From assembly GCA_902775375.1 (NCBI GenBank), contig CACYLU010000001.1:124001-188000 (forward strand): DNA of 64,000 bases, in the 5' to 3' direction. The stretch comes from an uncultured Bacteroidales bacterium. Its GTDB lineage: Bacteria; Bacteroidota; Bacteroidia; Bacteroidales; Bacteroidaceae. The translations under genes were made by a program, and so were the position numbers. Below, piece after piece: positions 27,540-35,190 of this stretch. The notes under the pieces are model-generated. The model saw nothing but the letters and a program-made list of their open reading frames with translations, was not told the DNA's origin and did no database searches. Positions within the stretch are counted from its first letter, which is position 1, and each line of letters opens with the position of its first letter.

Positions 27540-27542
27540 TAA

Positions 27543-28082
27543 TTATACTTCTTCTTCAGAGCAATAAAGTAATGAATCTACCTCTATGTTGTTATCGAAT
27601 ACTTTGCGTCCGTTTAGATTAGTTAGTTCTATCACGAAATTGATGAGTATTTTTTTAGGGTTCATTTGCTTTACTAAATCGCATGCTGCTTTCATTGAGC
27701 CGCCTGTTGCTAAAAGATCATCGTGAATCAGCACTACGTCATTATCATTAATTGCATCTTTGTGCATTTGTAGTGTATCAGTCCCATACTCTTTGGTGTA
27801 GCTTTGCTCAATGGTGTCGGCAGGCAATTTGCCTGGTTTGCGAATAGGTACAAAACCTACATGTAATTTGTTTGCAAGGATTGGGGCAAAGATGAATCCT
27901 CTCGATTCCAATCCTACTACTTTTGTTATCCCTTTATTTTTATACAACTCATATAAGCGGTTGGTTACTTCCTCCACAGCATCTGGATTTTTAAGCATGG
28001 TTGTAATGTCAAAGAACATAATACCTTTCCTGGGGAAATCTGGTACTACTCTTAAGGTCTTTATTAATTCTTCATTGTTCAT
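27543..28082 (-). CDS. apt: Adenine phosphoribosyltransferase
   Basis: The 179-residue enzyme makes AMP from adenine and phosphoribosyl pyrophosphate. The start region VVPDFPRKGIMFFDITTML, the flexible-loop GKLPADTIEQSYTKEYGTDTLQM, and the PRPP-binding motif VVLIHDDLLATGGSM (about residues 115-129) are all canonical. It lies between mnmG and uvrC; the 50-bp gap before it contains the parS-like 16-mer. Confidence 0.97.
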   Translation of the reverse strand: MNNEELIKTLRVVPDFPRKGIMFFDITTMLKNPDAVEEVTNRLYELYKNKGITKVVGLESRGFIFAPILANKLHVGFVPIRKPGKLPADTIEQSYTKEYGTDTLQMHKDAINDNDVVLIHDDLLATGGSMKAACDLVKQMNPKKILINFVIELTNLNGRKVFDNNIEVDSLLYCSEEEV

Positions 28083-28115
28083 TATTAATGTGTTTTGATG
28101 GTTATTATCTTAAAA

Positions 28116-28131
28116 TGTTTCACGAGGAACA
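28116..28131 (-). promoter_or_regulatory. parS-like ParB binding site
   Basis: The minus strand reads TGTTCCTCGTGAAACA, which differs from the classic parS sequence TGTTCCACGTGAAACA at one of 16 positions. It ends 2 bp from the mnmG stop codon, a gene often near bacterial origins. The flanks extend it to an imperfect inverted repeat (AAATGTT...AACATTT), so a hairpin role is the alternative. The changed base is in the conserved CACGTG core, which lowers confidence. Confidence 0.45.
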
Positions 28132-28132
28132 T

Positions 28133-30016
28133 TTATCGGTTACTGCCTTGTGCAAGTACTAATAGCACATTGATATCGCTGGGTGAAACACCAGGAATCC
28201 TGCTTGCTTGGCCAATAGTTACAGGGTCTATTCTGGTTAGTTTCTGACGAGCTTCTGTTGAAAGTGACTGCAATGAGTTATAGTTAAACTTGCCTTTGAT
28301 TTTGATGTTGTCAAGTCTGCTTACCTTTTCTGCGATAAAGCGTTCACGTTCTATATATCCACTGTATTTTATTTGGATTTCTGCAGCTTCCAAAATTTCT
28401 TCTTTCCTGTCTGGTATGTTATTCAGCAACTCTTGGAAGGCAGGGATTTGTTCTGCCATTTTTGCTATGGTTACTTGCGGACGAATGATGAGATCCATTA
28501 GTTTGCATCCGTGACGGAGTGGGGTAGTGCCCCATTGTTCAAGAACAGTGTTGATGCTTTCTGGCTTTACAGAATACTCTTTTGTGAAGTCCAGTATCTT
28601 GTCGATGCTCTCTTTCTTTGATGTCATTAATTCATAGCGATACTGATCAGCCAAACCAATCTCGTGTGCTTTGGGGGTGAGGCGCATATCGGCATCATCC
28701 ATTCGTAAAAGTATGCGATATTCAGCACGAGAAGTAAACATTCGATAGGGCTCGTCAACGCCTTTTGTCACCAAATCATCAATCAGCACCCCAATATATG
28801 CTTCGTCTCTGCCAAGTACCAGAGGTTCACCTCCGTGGCAATTAATATGAGCGTTAATGCCAGCCATCAGACCCTGTCCAGCAGCCTCCTCATAGCCTGT
28901 AGTGCCATTTACTTGGCCTGCAAAGAAGAGATTCTTAACTATTTTCGATTCCAATGAGTGTTTCAGTTGAGTTGGGTCGAAATAATCATATTCAATTGCA
29001 TAACCAGGTCTGTAAACAACAATATCTCTGAAGGCTGGTATTTTCTTTAATGCGGAAATCTGTATTTCCATGGGCAGAGAAGAAGAGAATCCGTTCAGAT
29101 ACATTTCTCTTGTGCTTTCTCCTTCTGGTTCCAAGAAGAGCTGGTGGTGGTCTTTCTCCGCAAATGTAACGATCTTTGTTTCTATGCTTGGACAATATCG
29201 CGGGCCTATGCTCTGAATCTGGCCATTATAAAGAGGTGAGTCAACCAATCCACTTCTCAGGATTTTGTGTACTTCCTCATTAGTGTTTACCGTCCAGCAA
29301 GTAAGTTGTTTCAAATGCCTTGTATCAGTATCTAAGAAAGAAAATTTGTGAAAGTCATTCTCGCCTTCCTGTACTTCAAGATCTTCAAAATGCACGCTCC
29401 TGCTATCAATCCTTACAGGAGTACCTGTTTTCATGCGTGCTGAGTGAATGCCATGTTGCGTAATAGATTCTGTCAATTTATAGGAAGCAGGCTCTGCAAT
29501 TCTTCCTCCAGGCACCATTTTTCTTCCTATGTGCATTAATCCGTTTAGGAATGTACCTGCAGTGATTATCAGGCATTTACAACGCATAGTTACTCCCCAG
29601 ATGGTTTTGAGGCCAGTTACTTCTCCATTCTCTATAATTAACTCATCTACAGTGTCTTGCCATATATGAAGGTTAGGTGTATTCTCTAAAATCTCACGCC
29701 AAGCCCAGATATATTTCCCTCTGTCGCATTGTGCTCGAGGACTCCACATAGCAGGGCCTTTCGAGCGGTTAAGGATACGGAACTGTATGGCGGTCTTGTC
29801 AGTAACAATGCCCATGAAGCCACCCATAGCATCAATTTCACGCACAATCTGTCCTTTGGCAATACCTCCAACGGCAGGGTTGCAGCTCATTTGCGCTATC
29901 TTGTTCATATCCATAGTGATAAGGCAGGTTTTTGAGCCAAGTCTTGCTACTGCAGAAGCTGCCTCGCATCCTGCATGGCCAGCACCAATCACTACTATGT
30001 CGTAGTTAAATTCCAT
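28133..30016 (-). CDS. mnmG: tRNA uridine 5-carboxymethylaminomethyl modification enzyme MnmG
   Basis: With the ATG at 30016 the protein has 627 residues; a longer frame to 30040 would need a TTG and adds unconserved residues. The FAD-binding start YDIVVIGAGHAGCEAA, then MSCNPAVGGIAKGQIVREIDAMGG, MWSPRAQCDRGKY, GTFLNGLMHIG and the C-terminal SRIPGVSPSDINVLLVL are canonical MnmG. With MnmE it modifies the wobble uridine of several tRNAs. It is the first gene of a six-gene minus-strand operon with apt, uvrC, dtd, mazG and deoC. Confidence 0.97.
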   Translation of the reverse strand: MEFNYDIVVIGAGHAGCEAASAVARLGSKTCLITMDMNKIAQMSCNPAVGGIAKGQIVREIDAMGGFMGIVTDKTAIQFRILNRSKGPAMWSPRAQCDRGKYIWAWREILENTPNLHIWQDTVDELIIENGEVTGLKTIWGVTMRCKCLIITAGTFLNGLMHIGRKMVPGGRIAEPASYKLTESITQHGIHSARMKTGTPVRIDSRSVHFEDLEVQEGENDFHKFSFLDTDTRHLKQLTCWTVNTNEEVHKILRSGLVDSPLYNGQIQSIGPRYCPSIETKIVTFAEKDHHQLFLEPEGESTREMYLNGFSSSLPMEIQISALKKIPAFRDIVVYRPGYAIEYDYFDPTQLKHSLESKIVKNLFFAGQVNGTTGYEEAAGQGLMAGINAHINCHGGEPLVLGRDEAYIGVLIDDLVTKGVDEPYRMFTSRAEYRILLRMDDADMRLTPKAHEIGLADQYRYELMTSKKESIDKILDFTKEYSVKPESINTVLEQWGTTPLRHGCKLMDLIIRPQVTIAKMAEQIPAFQELLNNIPDRKEEILEAAEIQIKYSGYIERERFIAEKVSRLDNIKIKGKFNYNSLQSLSTEARQKLTRIDPVTIGQASRIPGVSPSDINVLLVLAQGSNR

Positions 30017-30037
30017 ATCCCATTTTCCTTCTGTCTG

Positions 30038-30045
30038 CAAAAATA
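30038..30045 (-). promoter_or_regulatory. Bacteroidetes -7 box (TATTTTTG) for the mnmG operon
   Basis: The minus strand reads TATTTTTG, full match to TAnnTTTG, 21 nt ahead of the ATG at 30016. A second minus-strand match, TATCTTTG at 30352-30345, has no gene close behind it. Confidence 0.5.
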
Positions 30046-30184
30046 ATAAAAAGTTCCCTAATTTCTATCACTCACACTTGGCTTTATTGGCATTGGCTTA
30101 TTTTGAGTTACCTTTCTTTGCTTCACTCAGCGTTCGGCTCGCCTGAAATCTGCTATAAAACAAGCAATCCTGCACAGTTTTTTC

Positions 30185-30250
30185 TTAGCGGAAGTAAAAG
30201 GTGGGTTTACCAGAACTAAGCCCCCCGTTTACTACTAGTAAGCACCCAGC
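30185..30250 (+). repeat. 22-nt tandem array (third copy of TTAGCGGAAGTAA family)
   Basis: Units start at 30185, 30207 and 30229, exactly 22 nt apart: TTAGCGGAAGTAAAAGG, TTACCAGAACTAAGCCC and TTACTACTAGTAAGCAC. The middle unit is close to those at 19266 and 19288. No CTCATGAG palindrome follows here. The 30017-30614 gap holds no gene I can support; it contains this array, the element at 30423-30571 and the mnmG promoter. Confidence 0.85.
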
Positions 30251-30422
30251 CTCTTTCTCTGCTTGTTCATCCCCAATCGTTTGCTTAACTACGGAGAAAT
30301 ATTTTCCTAACTGGGGCGTAAAATATCGTTTCGGTTGGGTGATGCAAAGATATAACACCGGCATTGCGGTTCTCGAATGTTTGGACAACTTTTTTAATTT
30401 TTTTTTCGTGGACAAGGGTGGT

Positions 30423-30571
30423 GGTCATTTTGGTCATTTGGTCATTTGGTCAAAATCGTTTTCTGCTTGTCAAAATCTCCATTATAATAATAAATATATT
30501 TATTATTATAGTGAGCAAATGACCGAATCCGAAAATGAAAATGACCATTTTGACCTTGACCAACTTTGACC
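30423..30571. repeat. Inverted GGTCA-word element around a 28-bp AT palindrome
   Basis: Four GGTCA words at 30423, 30432, 30440 and 30448 (8-9 bp apart) face five TGACC words at 30520, 30542, 30551, 30557 and 30567. Between them is a perfect 28-bp palindrome of A and T only (30483-30510, centre AATATATT). The layout is like the elements at 2456 and 57880: iterated words inverted about an AT-rich middle, next to a 22-nt array. This could be an origin-like or regulatory element; there is no gene in it. Confidence 0.8.
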
Positions 30572-30614
30572 ATTTTAGGGGGGCAGGCTTGTCTTTCCTT
30601 AAAAGTTTTGGTTT

Positions 30615-31028
30615 TTAATGCAGCAACTCCAAGGCACGGTTCTCGGCAGCTTCCATGATTTCTCGTTCACCAGGACCTTTGTCGTTAATGCCGCAGAGGT
30701 GGAGAATGCCGTGGATGATGACGCGATGCAGTTCGGTATTGTAGTCAGTGCCAAAAAGCTCGGAGTTGGAGCGAACGGTGTCGAGGCTGATGAACAGGTC
30801 GCCACTCAGTTTGTTGCCCTCGCAATAGTCGAAGGTGATGATGTCGGTATAGTAGTCGTGCTGCAAGTATTGGCGGTTCACCTCCAGTATTTTCTCGTCG
30901 TCACAGAAAAAATAGGCGATTTCACCGACTTTTTTCTGGTATGTTGCCGCTACTTCTTTTATCCAGTCACGCACCTTTGCCTGGTCGATAGCAGGCATTT
31001 CTATGTTTTCTGTTTGGAATGTAATCAT
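30615..31028 (-). CDS. ybeY: Endoribonuclease YbeY (16S rRNA maturation)
   Basis: Taking the ATG at 31028 gives 137 residues (MITFQTENIEMP...). The family core is clear: EIAYFFCDDEKILEVNRQYLQHDYYTDIITFDYCEG, GDLFISLDTV and HRVIIHGILHLCGINDKGPGE. The usual zinc motif HGxLHLxGYDH keeps its first two histidines, but the third position is Asp (GINDK). It lies 10 bp after the SpmA-SpmB fusion gene, within one transcript. YbeY trims the 3' end of 16S rRNA and acts in ribosome quality control. Confidence 0.93.
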   Translation of the reverse strand: MITFQTENIEMPAIDQAKVRDWIKEVAATYQKKVGEIAYFFCDDEKILEVNRQYLQHDYYTDIITFDYCEGNKLSGDLFISLDTVRSNSELFGTDYNTELHRVIIHGILHLCGINDKGPGEREIMEAAENRALELLH

Positions 31029-31038
31029 AAAATAGTTT

Positions 31039-32271
31039 TTAGAAAAAGAACAAATAACTGATAAGGATTCCTGCAATAATGCCTGATAAGTCAGCTAATA
31101 AACCACAGGTAACGGCATTGCGTGTCTTGGTAATACCCACACTGCCAAAATATACTGCTAAAATATAGAATGTTGTATCTGAAGCGCCACGAACCACACA
31201 ACTCATCCTGCCGACTAAGGAGTCTGCTCCATATTGTTGCATCGTATCTATCATGAGGCCATTGGCGCCACTTCCACTGAGAGATTTCATCAAGGCTGTT
31301 GGCAAAGCCCCCACAAAGGTGGTATCTACGCCCGTAAGCCCCACCAAATAGCCAATGCCATCTACCAATATATTCATTGCGCCAGATGCTCTGAAAACAC
31401 CGATTCCAACGAGAAATGCCACCAGATAAGGGATGATTCTTACAGCTGTGTTAAAACCATCTTTTGCTCCCTCAATAAAGGCATCATATACATTGGCTTT
31501 CTTCCACATGCCCCAACTGATAAAAATAATGATAATACCAAATAGAATGATGTTAGCCACCAAAGTAGAATAGGTGCCCATCGTTTCTCGACTTACAGTA
31601 ATGAACAGCCACATCAGCAAACTGAAAAAAACTGCGATTCCACCAACCAATGATAGGATGGCTTTGTTGAACAGGTTAATGTGCTGGCTGATGCTCACAA
31701 CAGTAATGCCAACCATCGTTGATATAGTGGTGGTAATTAGAGTGGGAATGAAGATATCAGTTGGTTGTGCAGCTCCCATCTGCGCCCTATACATCATGAT
31801 GCTGATGGGTATAAGAATTAGTCCTGAAGTGTTGATTACTAAGAACATAATCATGGGGTTGGTGGCTGTGTCTTTTTTAGGGTTCAGCTCTTGTAGTTGA
31901 TCCATTGCCTTGAGTCCCAGTGGGGTAGCAGCATTGTCAAGCCCCAGCATGTTAGCACTTAGATTCATGAAGATAGAACCTAAAGCAGGATGTCCTTTAG
32001 GTATGTCTGGGAACAATTTGCAAAGCACAGGACTCAGGAATCTGGAGAGTGAGTTAATCATACCGCTTTTCTCGCCAATCTTCATGATACCAAGCCAGAA
32101 AGCCAGTAAGCCAGTTAGTCCGATGGCAATTTCGAAAGCCGATTTTGAAGAATCGAAAGTAGAATTCACCAATGCCGTGAAGATCTCAGTATCACCGAAG
32201 AATATTGTTTTGCAGAGGGCTACAAAAAATGCCACCACAAAGAAAGCTATCCAGATATAGTTCAGTACCAT
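31039..32271 (-). CDS. Fused SpmA-SpmB (nucleoside-recognition domain) membrane protein
   Basis: The 410-residue membrane protein has two nucleoside-recognition domains in tandem. The first half matches SpmA (IGLTGLLAFWLGIMKIGEKSGMI...GHPALGSIFMNLSANMLGLDNAATPLGLKAM), the second SpmB (GAKDGFNTAVRIIPYLVAFLVGIGVFRASGAM...ALMKSLSGSGANGLMIDTM...CVVRGASDTTFYILAVYFGSVGI). In spore formers these are two proteins needed for spore dehydration; fused forms occur in non-sporulating Bacteroidetes, where the role is unknown, presumably transport across the inner membrane. It is co-transcribed with ybeY. Confidence 0.9.
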   Translation of the reverse strand: MVLNYIWIAFFVVAFFVALCKTIFFGDTEIFTALVNSTFDSSKSAFEIAIGLTGLLAFWLGIMKIGEKSGMINSLSRFLSPVLCKLFPDIPKGHPALGSIFMNLSANMLGLDNAATPLGLKAMDQLQELNPKKDTATNPMIMFLVINTSGLILIPISIMMYRAQMGAAQPTDIFIPTLITTTISTMVGITVVSISQHINLFNKAILSLVGGIAVFFSLLMWLFITVSRETMGTYSTLVANIILFGIIIIFISWGMWKKANVYDAFIEGAKDGFNTAVRIIPYLVAFLVGIGVFRASGAMNILVDGIGYLVGLTGVDTTFVGALPTALMKSLSGSGANGLMIDTMQQYGADSLVGRMSCVVRGASDTTFYILAVYFGSVGITKTRNAVTCGLLADLSGIIAGILISYLFFF

Positions 32272-32291
32272 GTAATTTTAGTTTAATGATG

Positions 32292-32299
32292 CAAAAATA
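32292..32299 (-). promoter_or_regulatory. Bacteroidetes -7 box (TATTTTTG) for spmAB-ybeY
   Basis: The minus strand reads TATTTTTG, full match, 20 nt ahead of the ATG at 32271. It lies in the 35-bp gap after the GNAT-like gene, so the pair has its own start. Confidence 0.5.
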
Positions 32300-32306
32300 A
32301 GAAATA

Positions 32307-32894
32307 TTATCCAATATGCTTCCTAAACAAGTAATAATAATACTTCTCGTCATCGGAGCTGAATTCTGGTAGGAGGCCTTTGCCTATCTGCTCGAAATCA
32401 TGGTGGGGATAATACTGCCAGTTGCACCAGCTGTCTGTCCAAAGGTAAAGCCATTTCACGCCTTGATGCTTAAATCTCTCCACGAGATGCTCCAGAACCA
32501 ATGCCCCATAGCCAGGTTTACGACTGAAGAAGAATGAGAGTTTGGCAGCATGAGGCTGAGATTCCATCAGTGTCAGGAGTTCAGCTTCTGTGCGTTTGGC
32601 ATAGTTGGTACTGCGCACGATGTATTTTCTCACTTCTGGCGAAACACTTTTGAGTTGTTCTTGAAGCCAAACCTCAGCATCGTTCTTTTCTTCAGGCATA
32701 CAGCCAAATGCAATGGCTTGCAAACCTTCCTCATCCACTATCTTAAAGGAAAACTGAGTAGAGTAATAGTTGCAGCGCACTAGATATTCGCAGAAAATCC
32801 GCGTAAATTCTGGAGAATCATCGAATCTCCAGATTTCCGATACTCTCTTTGCAAGAATAGCGATGTCTTCAATATAAAATGGCTTAATTTCCAT
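32307..32894 (-). CDS. GNAT-family N-acetyltransferase-like protein
   Basis: The 195-residue protein is soluble and rich in aromatic residues. The middle and C-terminal parts look like the acyl-CoA binding fold: AKLSFFFSRKPGYGALVLEHLVERFKHQGVKWLYLWTDSWCNWQYYPHHDFEQIGKG, where KPGYGALVLEHL is in the place of the RxxGxG/A loop and the HHDFEQIGKG strand resembles the common C-terminal GNAT pattern. The substrate is unknown and the assignment rests on this short region. It is followed by the promoter of spmAB. Confidence 0.65.
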   Translation of the reverse strand: MEIKPFYIEDIAILAKRVSEIWRFDDSPEFTRIFCEYLVRCNYYSTQFSFKIVDEEGLQAIAFGCMPEEKNDAEVWLQEQLKSVSPEVRKYIVRSTNYAKRTEAELLTLMESQPHAAKLSFFFSRKPGYGALVLEHLVERFKHQGVKWLYLWTDSWCNWQYYPHHDFEQIGKGLLPEFSSDDEKYYYYLFRKHIG

Positions 32895-32993
32895 AAACAG
32901 ATTTATTGAAAAAAAAGTCGCATGTCCTTAAAATTTTGCTCCTTTTCCTTAAATCCCAGTTTTGCATACTATGTCAAAAAACGAAGTTCATCT

Positions 32994-33299
32994 TTAATCC
33001 TCCACCACTTCCAGATAAAAACTAAATGGACGAAAGCCGTCGTTACAGCTGATCATAGCACTCATAGGGTTTTGCATCCAGCCATCGTAGAAATTTCCTT
33101 CACCACGAGCCAAAGCCTTCACAAACTCACGCATGGAGTCCCAAGCAGAAGGGCATAACCCAATTGGTCGCTGCCCATTCTCGGAAATCCATTGCTGGCC
33201 TTCCAACACGTCGCATGTATGCTCGATAGGGTTTTCATATTTCGCCATTAAGTCTTCATATACAGTCTGGCGGATAGCTGTGATACGAACTTTATTCAT
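32994..33299 (-). CDS. TIGR04076-family small protein
   Basis: The 101-residue protein has the pattern of TIGR04076: VRITAIRQTVYEDL at the start, CDVLEGQQWIS, then GLCPSAWDSMREFVKALARGEGNFYDGWM and the closing ISCNDGFRPFSFYLEVVED. The three conserved cysteines (C29, C49 and C84) may bind metal or a cofactor. No function is established. It appears to be a single-gene unit, 99 bp upstream of the GNAT-like gene. Confidence 0.8.
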   Translation of the reverse strand: MNKVRITAIRQTVYEDLMAKYENPIEHTCDVLEGQQWISENGQRPIGLCPSAWDSMREFVKALARGEGNFYDGWMQNPMSAMISCNDGFRPFSFYLEVVED

Positions 33300-33418
33300 A
33301 AATAAAGATGCTTAGTTTTTTATCTTTTATAGTTTTGCCTGTAAAGATACAAATAGTTTTCTTTAGTGCTCGCTTCATTTGTTTTTTATTGTTTATTACC
33401 AATAGTAATTAATAAAAA

Positions 33419-33463
33419 AGCTTCTGGTAAGCCTTGTTATCGTAGCAAGACATACCAGAAGCT
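33419..33463 (-). terminator. Rho-independent terminator after the NTF2-like gene
   Basis: AGCTTCTGGTA (33419-33429) pairs perfectly with TACCAGAAGCT (33453-33463), with an inner CTTG/CAAG pair. On the minus strand it is followed by TTTTTTATTAATTAC. Confidence 0.85.
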
Positions 33464-33487
33464 AAGAGAGTTTGTATAATTGTGGGA

Positions 33488-33961
33488 TTACTCGCTGAAG
33501 AGGATATACTGATCACGTTCAGTTATCCACCAACGGCCGTCAATTTTCTCATACTTATCTTGGTAACGCAGGTACAAGTGACGTGCCTGGTTGTTATTCA
33601 CCATCAAAGCTGTGAGATATACAAAACCAGAAGCATGAGTGCTGTCAGAAAACTCTACTACCTGTTGGCCTGTTTGATGGAAAGAGACGTCAGCAGCACC
33701 TGCAGCTTTATAGATGCGTATCATGTTGTCAACGCCATTGATCTCATTGACATTGTCACCCACAATAATTCTTAATTTCAAATCTTTTGCAAAGATCTCT
33801 GCATAACCTTCCTGATTAAACTTATCGCTCTCTGTTGCATAGCGATCTACCAATTCACGAATTTGTAGACGGTCACTCAATTCCTGAGATGAAATAGCCT
33901 GTTGTGCGCGTGCACTCATTATGGCTACCAGCATCAGCATCATTACAAATAATTTCTTCAT
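33488..33961 (-). CDS. Exported NTF2/SnoaL-like protein
   Basis: The 157-residue protein has a signal peptide (MKKLFVMMLMLVAIMSARAQ). The rest fits the SnoaL-like cone fold: an N-terminal helix LSDRLQIRELVDRYATESDKFNQEGYAEIFAKDLKLRI, a middle segment VNEINGVDNMIRIYKAAGAADVSFHQTG and C-terminal strands ASGFVYLTALMVNN...YLRYQDKYEKIDGRWWITERDQYIL. Members are small ligand-binding proteins or enzymes; here the substrate and activity are unknown. It is a single-gene unit with its own -7 box and strong terminator. Confidence 0.85.
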   Translation of the reverse strand: MKKLFVMMLMLVAIMSARAQQAISSQELSDRLQIRELVDRYATESDKFNQEGYAEIFAKDLKLRIIVGDNVNEINGVDNMIRIYKAAGAADVSFHQTGQQVVEFSDSTHASGFVYLTALMVNNNQARHLYLRYQDKYEKIDGRWWITERDQYILFSE

Positions 33962-33996
33962 CTTTCTTTTCTTTTAAGTTGTTATCATTTCTGTTG

Positions 33997-34004
33997 CAAA
34001 GTTA
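33997..34004 (-). promoter_or_regulatory. Bacteroidetes -7 box (TAACTTTG) for the NTF2-like gene
   Basis: The minus strand reads TAACTTTG, a full match, 35 nt ahead of the ATG at 33961. Confidence 0.55.
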
Positions 34005-34113
34005 GAATAATAACTATAATTATCATTTACACAAAATGCCGATGATGTTGTATGGATGTCAGTTTTTTGCATTATACAAAATAAAATAAGTATTGTTTTT
34101 GTGATACGATTGC

Positions 34114-34121
34114 ACTATCTT
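34114..34121 (+). promoter_or_regulatory. Bacteroidetes -7 box (TATCTTTG) for the ruvB operon
   Basis: TATCTTTG is a full match with TTG at 34091-34093, about 20 bp upstream, as a partial -33 box. The ATG of ruvB is 26 nt downstream. Confidence 0.6.
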
Positions 34122-34147
34122 TGCAATCATAATAAATAGACAAGATA

Positions 34148-35170
34148 ATGAACGACGAATTTGATATCAGACTGCAACAGAATGCGAGTGATAAGGATTT
34201 CGAGAATGCCTTACGCCCATTGAGGTTTGAGGACTTCAGTGGACAGGATAAGGTGGTTGATAATCTTCGAGTCTTTGTCCAGGCAGCTCGCATGAGGGGT
34301 GAGTCCCTTGATCATGTGTTGCTTCACGGCCCCCCAGGATTGGGAAAGACTACTTTATCGAACATCATAGCAAATGAGTTGGGTGTTGGCATTAAAATAA
34401 CTTCTGGCCCTGTGTTGGATAAGCCTGGTGATTTAGCTGGCATTCTGACTAGCCTGGAGGAGAATGATGTTTTATTTATTGATGAGATTCATCGTTTGTC
34501 TCCTGTCGTCGAAGAATTTCTTTATTCTGCGATGGAAGATTATCGTATTGATATCATGATAGACAAAGGTCCCTCTGCCAGGAGTATTCAATTGGATTTG
34601 AATAAGTTTACATTGGTGGGTGCAACTACACGTAGTGGTTTGTTAACAGCTCCTTTGCGTGCTCGATTTGGAATTAATCTTCATTTAGAGTATTATGACA
34701 ACGTTGTTTTACAAAAGATAATAGAACGTTCTGCTGATATTTTAGGAATTCCTATCCAGAAGAGTGCCTCTGCAGAAATAGCATCTCGTAGTCGTGGCAC
34801 GCCACGTATAGCCAATGCTTTGCTGAGGCGTGTGCGTGATTTTGCTCAGGTGAAAGGCACTGGAAGTATTGATATGGCCATTGCACGATATGCCTTGGAG
34901 GCATTGAACATTGACAAATATGGGTTGGATGAGATTGATAATAAGATTCTTCTTACCATTATTGACAAGTTCAAAGGTGGTCCTGTAGGCTTAAATACTA
35001 TCGCTACAGCTTTAGGTGAAGATTCTGGCACTATTGAGGAAGTTTACGAGCCTTTCCTCATTAAAGAGGGCTTCATAAAGCGAACCCCAAGAGGTAGGGA
35101 GGTAACAGAGTTAGCTTATAAGCATTTAGGTAGGTATCGTTTTTCTGAGCAGGGCGACTTATTTAGTTAA
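34148..35170 (+). CDS. ruvB: Holliday junction DNA helicase RuvB
   Basis: The 340-residue AAA+ motor drives branch migration of Holliday junctions with RuvA. It shows [15 protein letters not shown], the Walker [15 protein letters not shown] (about residues 59-72), Walker [14 protein letters not shown], the sensor [19 protein letters not shown], and the C-terminal winged helix ending [23 protein letters not shown]. Length and motifs are normal. It leads a three-gene transcript with a flippase (20-bp gap) and a DUF389 protein (7-bp gap). No ruvA or ruvC is adjacent. Confidence 0.98.
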   Translation: MNDEFDIRLQQNASDKDFENALRPLRFEDFSGQDKVVDNLRVFVQAARMRGESLDHVLLHGPPGLGKTTLSNIIANELGVGIKITSGPVLDKPGDLAGILTSLEENDVLFIDEIHRLSPVVEEFLYSAMEDYRIDIMIDKGPSARSIQLDLNKFTLVGATTRSGLLTAPLRARFGINLHLEYYDNVVLQKIIERSADILGIPIQKSASAEIASRSRGTPRIANALLRRVRDFAQVKGTGSIDMAIARYALEALNIDKYGLDEIDNKILLTIIDKFKGGPVGLNTIATALGEDSGTIEEVYEPFLIKEGFIKRTPRGREVTELAYKHLGRYRFSEQGDLFS

Positions 35171-35190
35171 GCGATGCTCGATTGTAAGTT

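Noticed and set aside
30185..30415. A 76-residue minus-strand frame behind a TATCTTTG box at 30352-30345
   Set aside because: It overlaps the 22-nt array and resembles no family I know. The promoter-like box may be chance, given the AT content.
30201..30569. A 122-residue open frame across the 30-kb repeat region
   Set aside because: It runs through the 22-nt array and the GGTCA words, has low-complexity segments and no plausible start signal or family; it is explained by the repeats.
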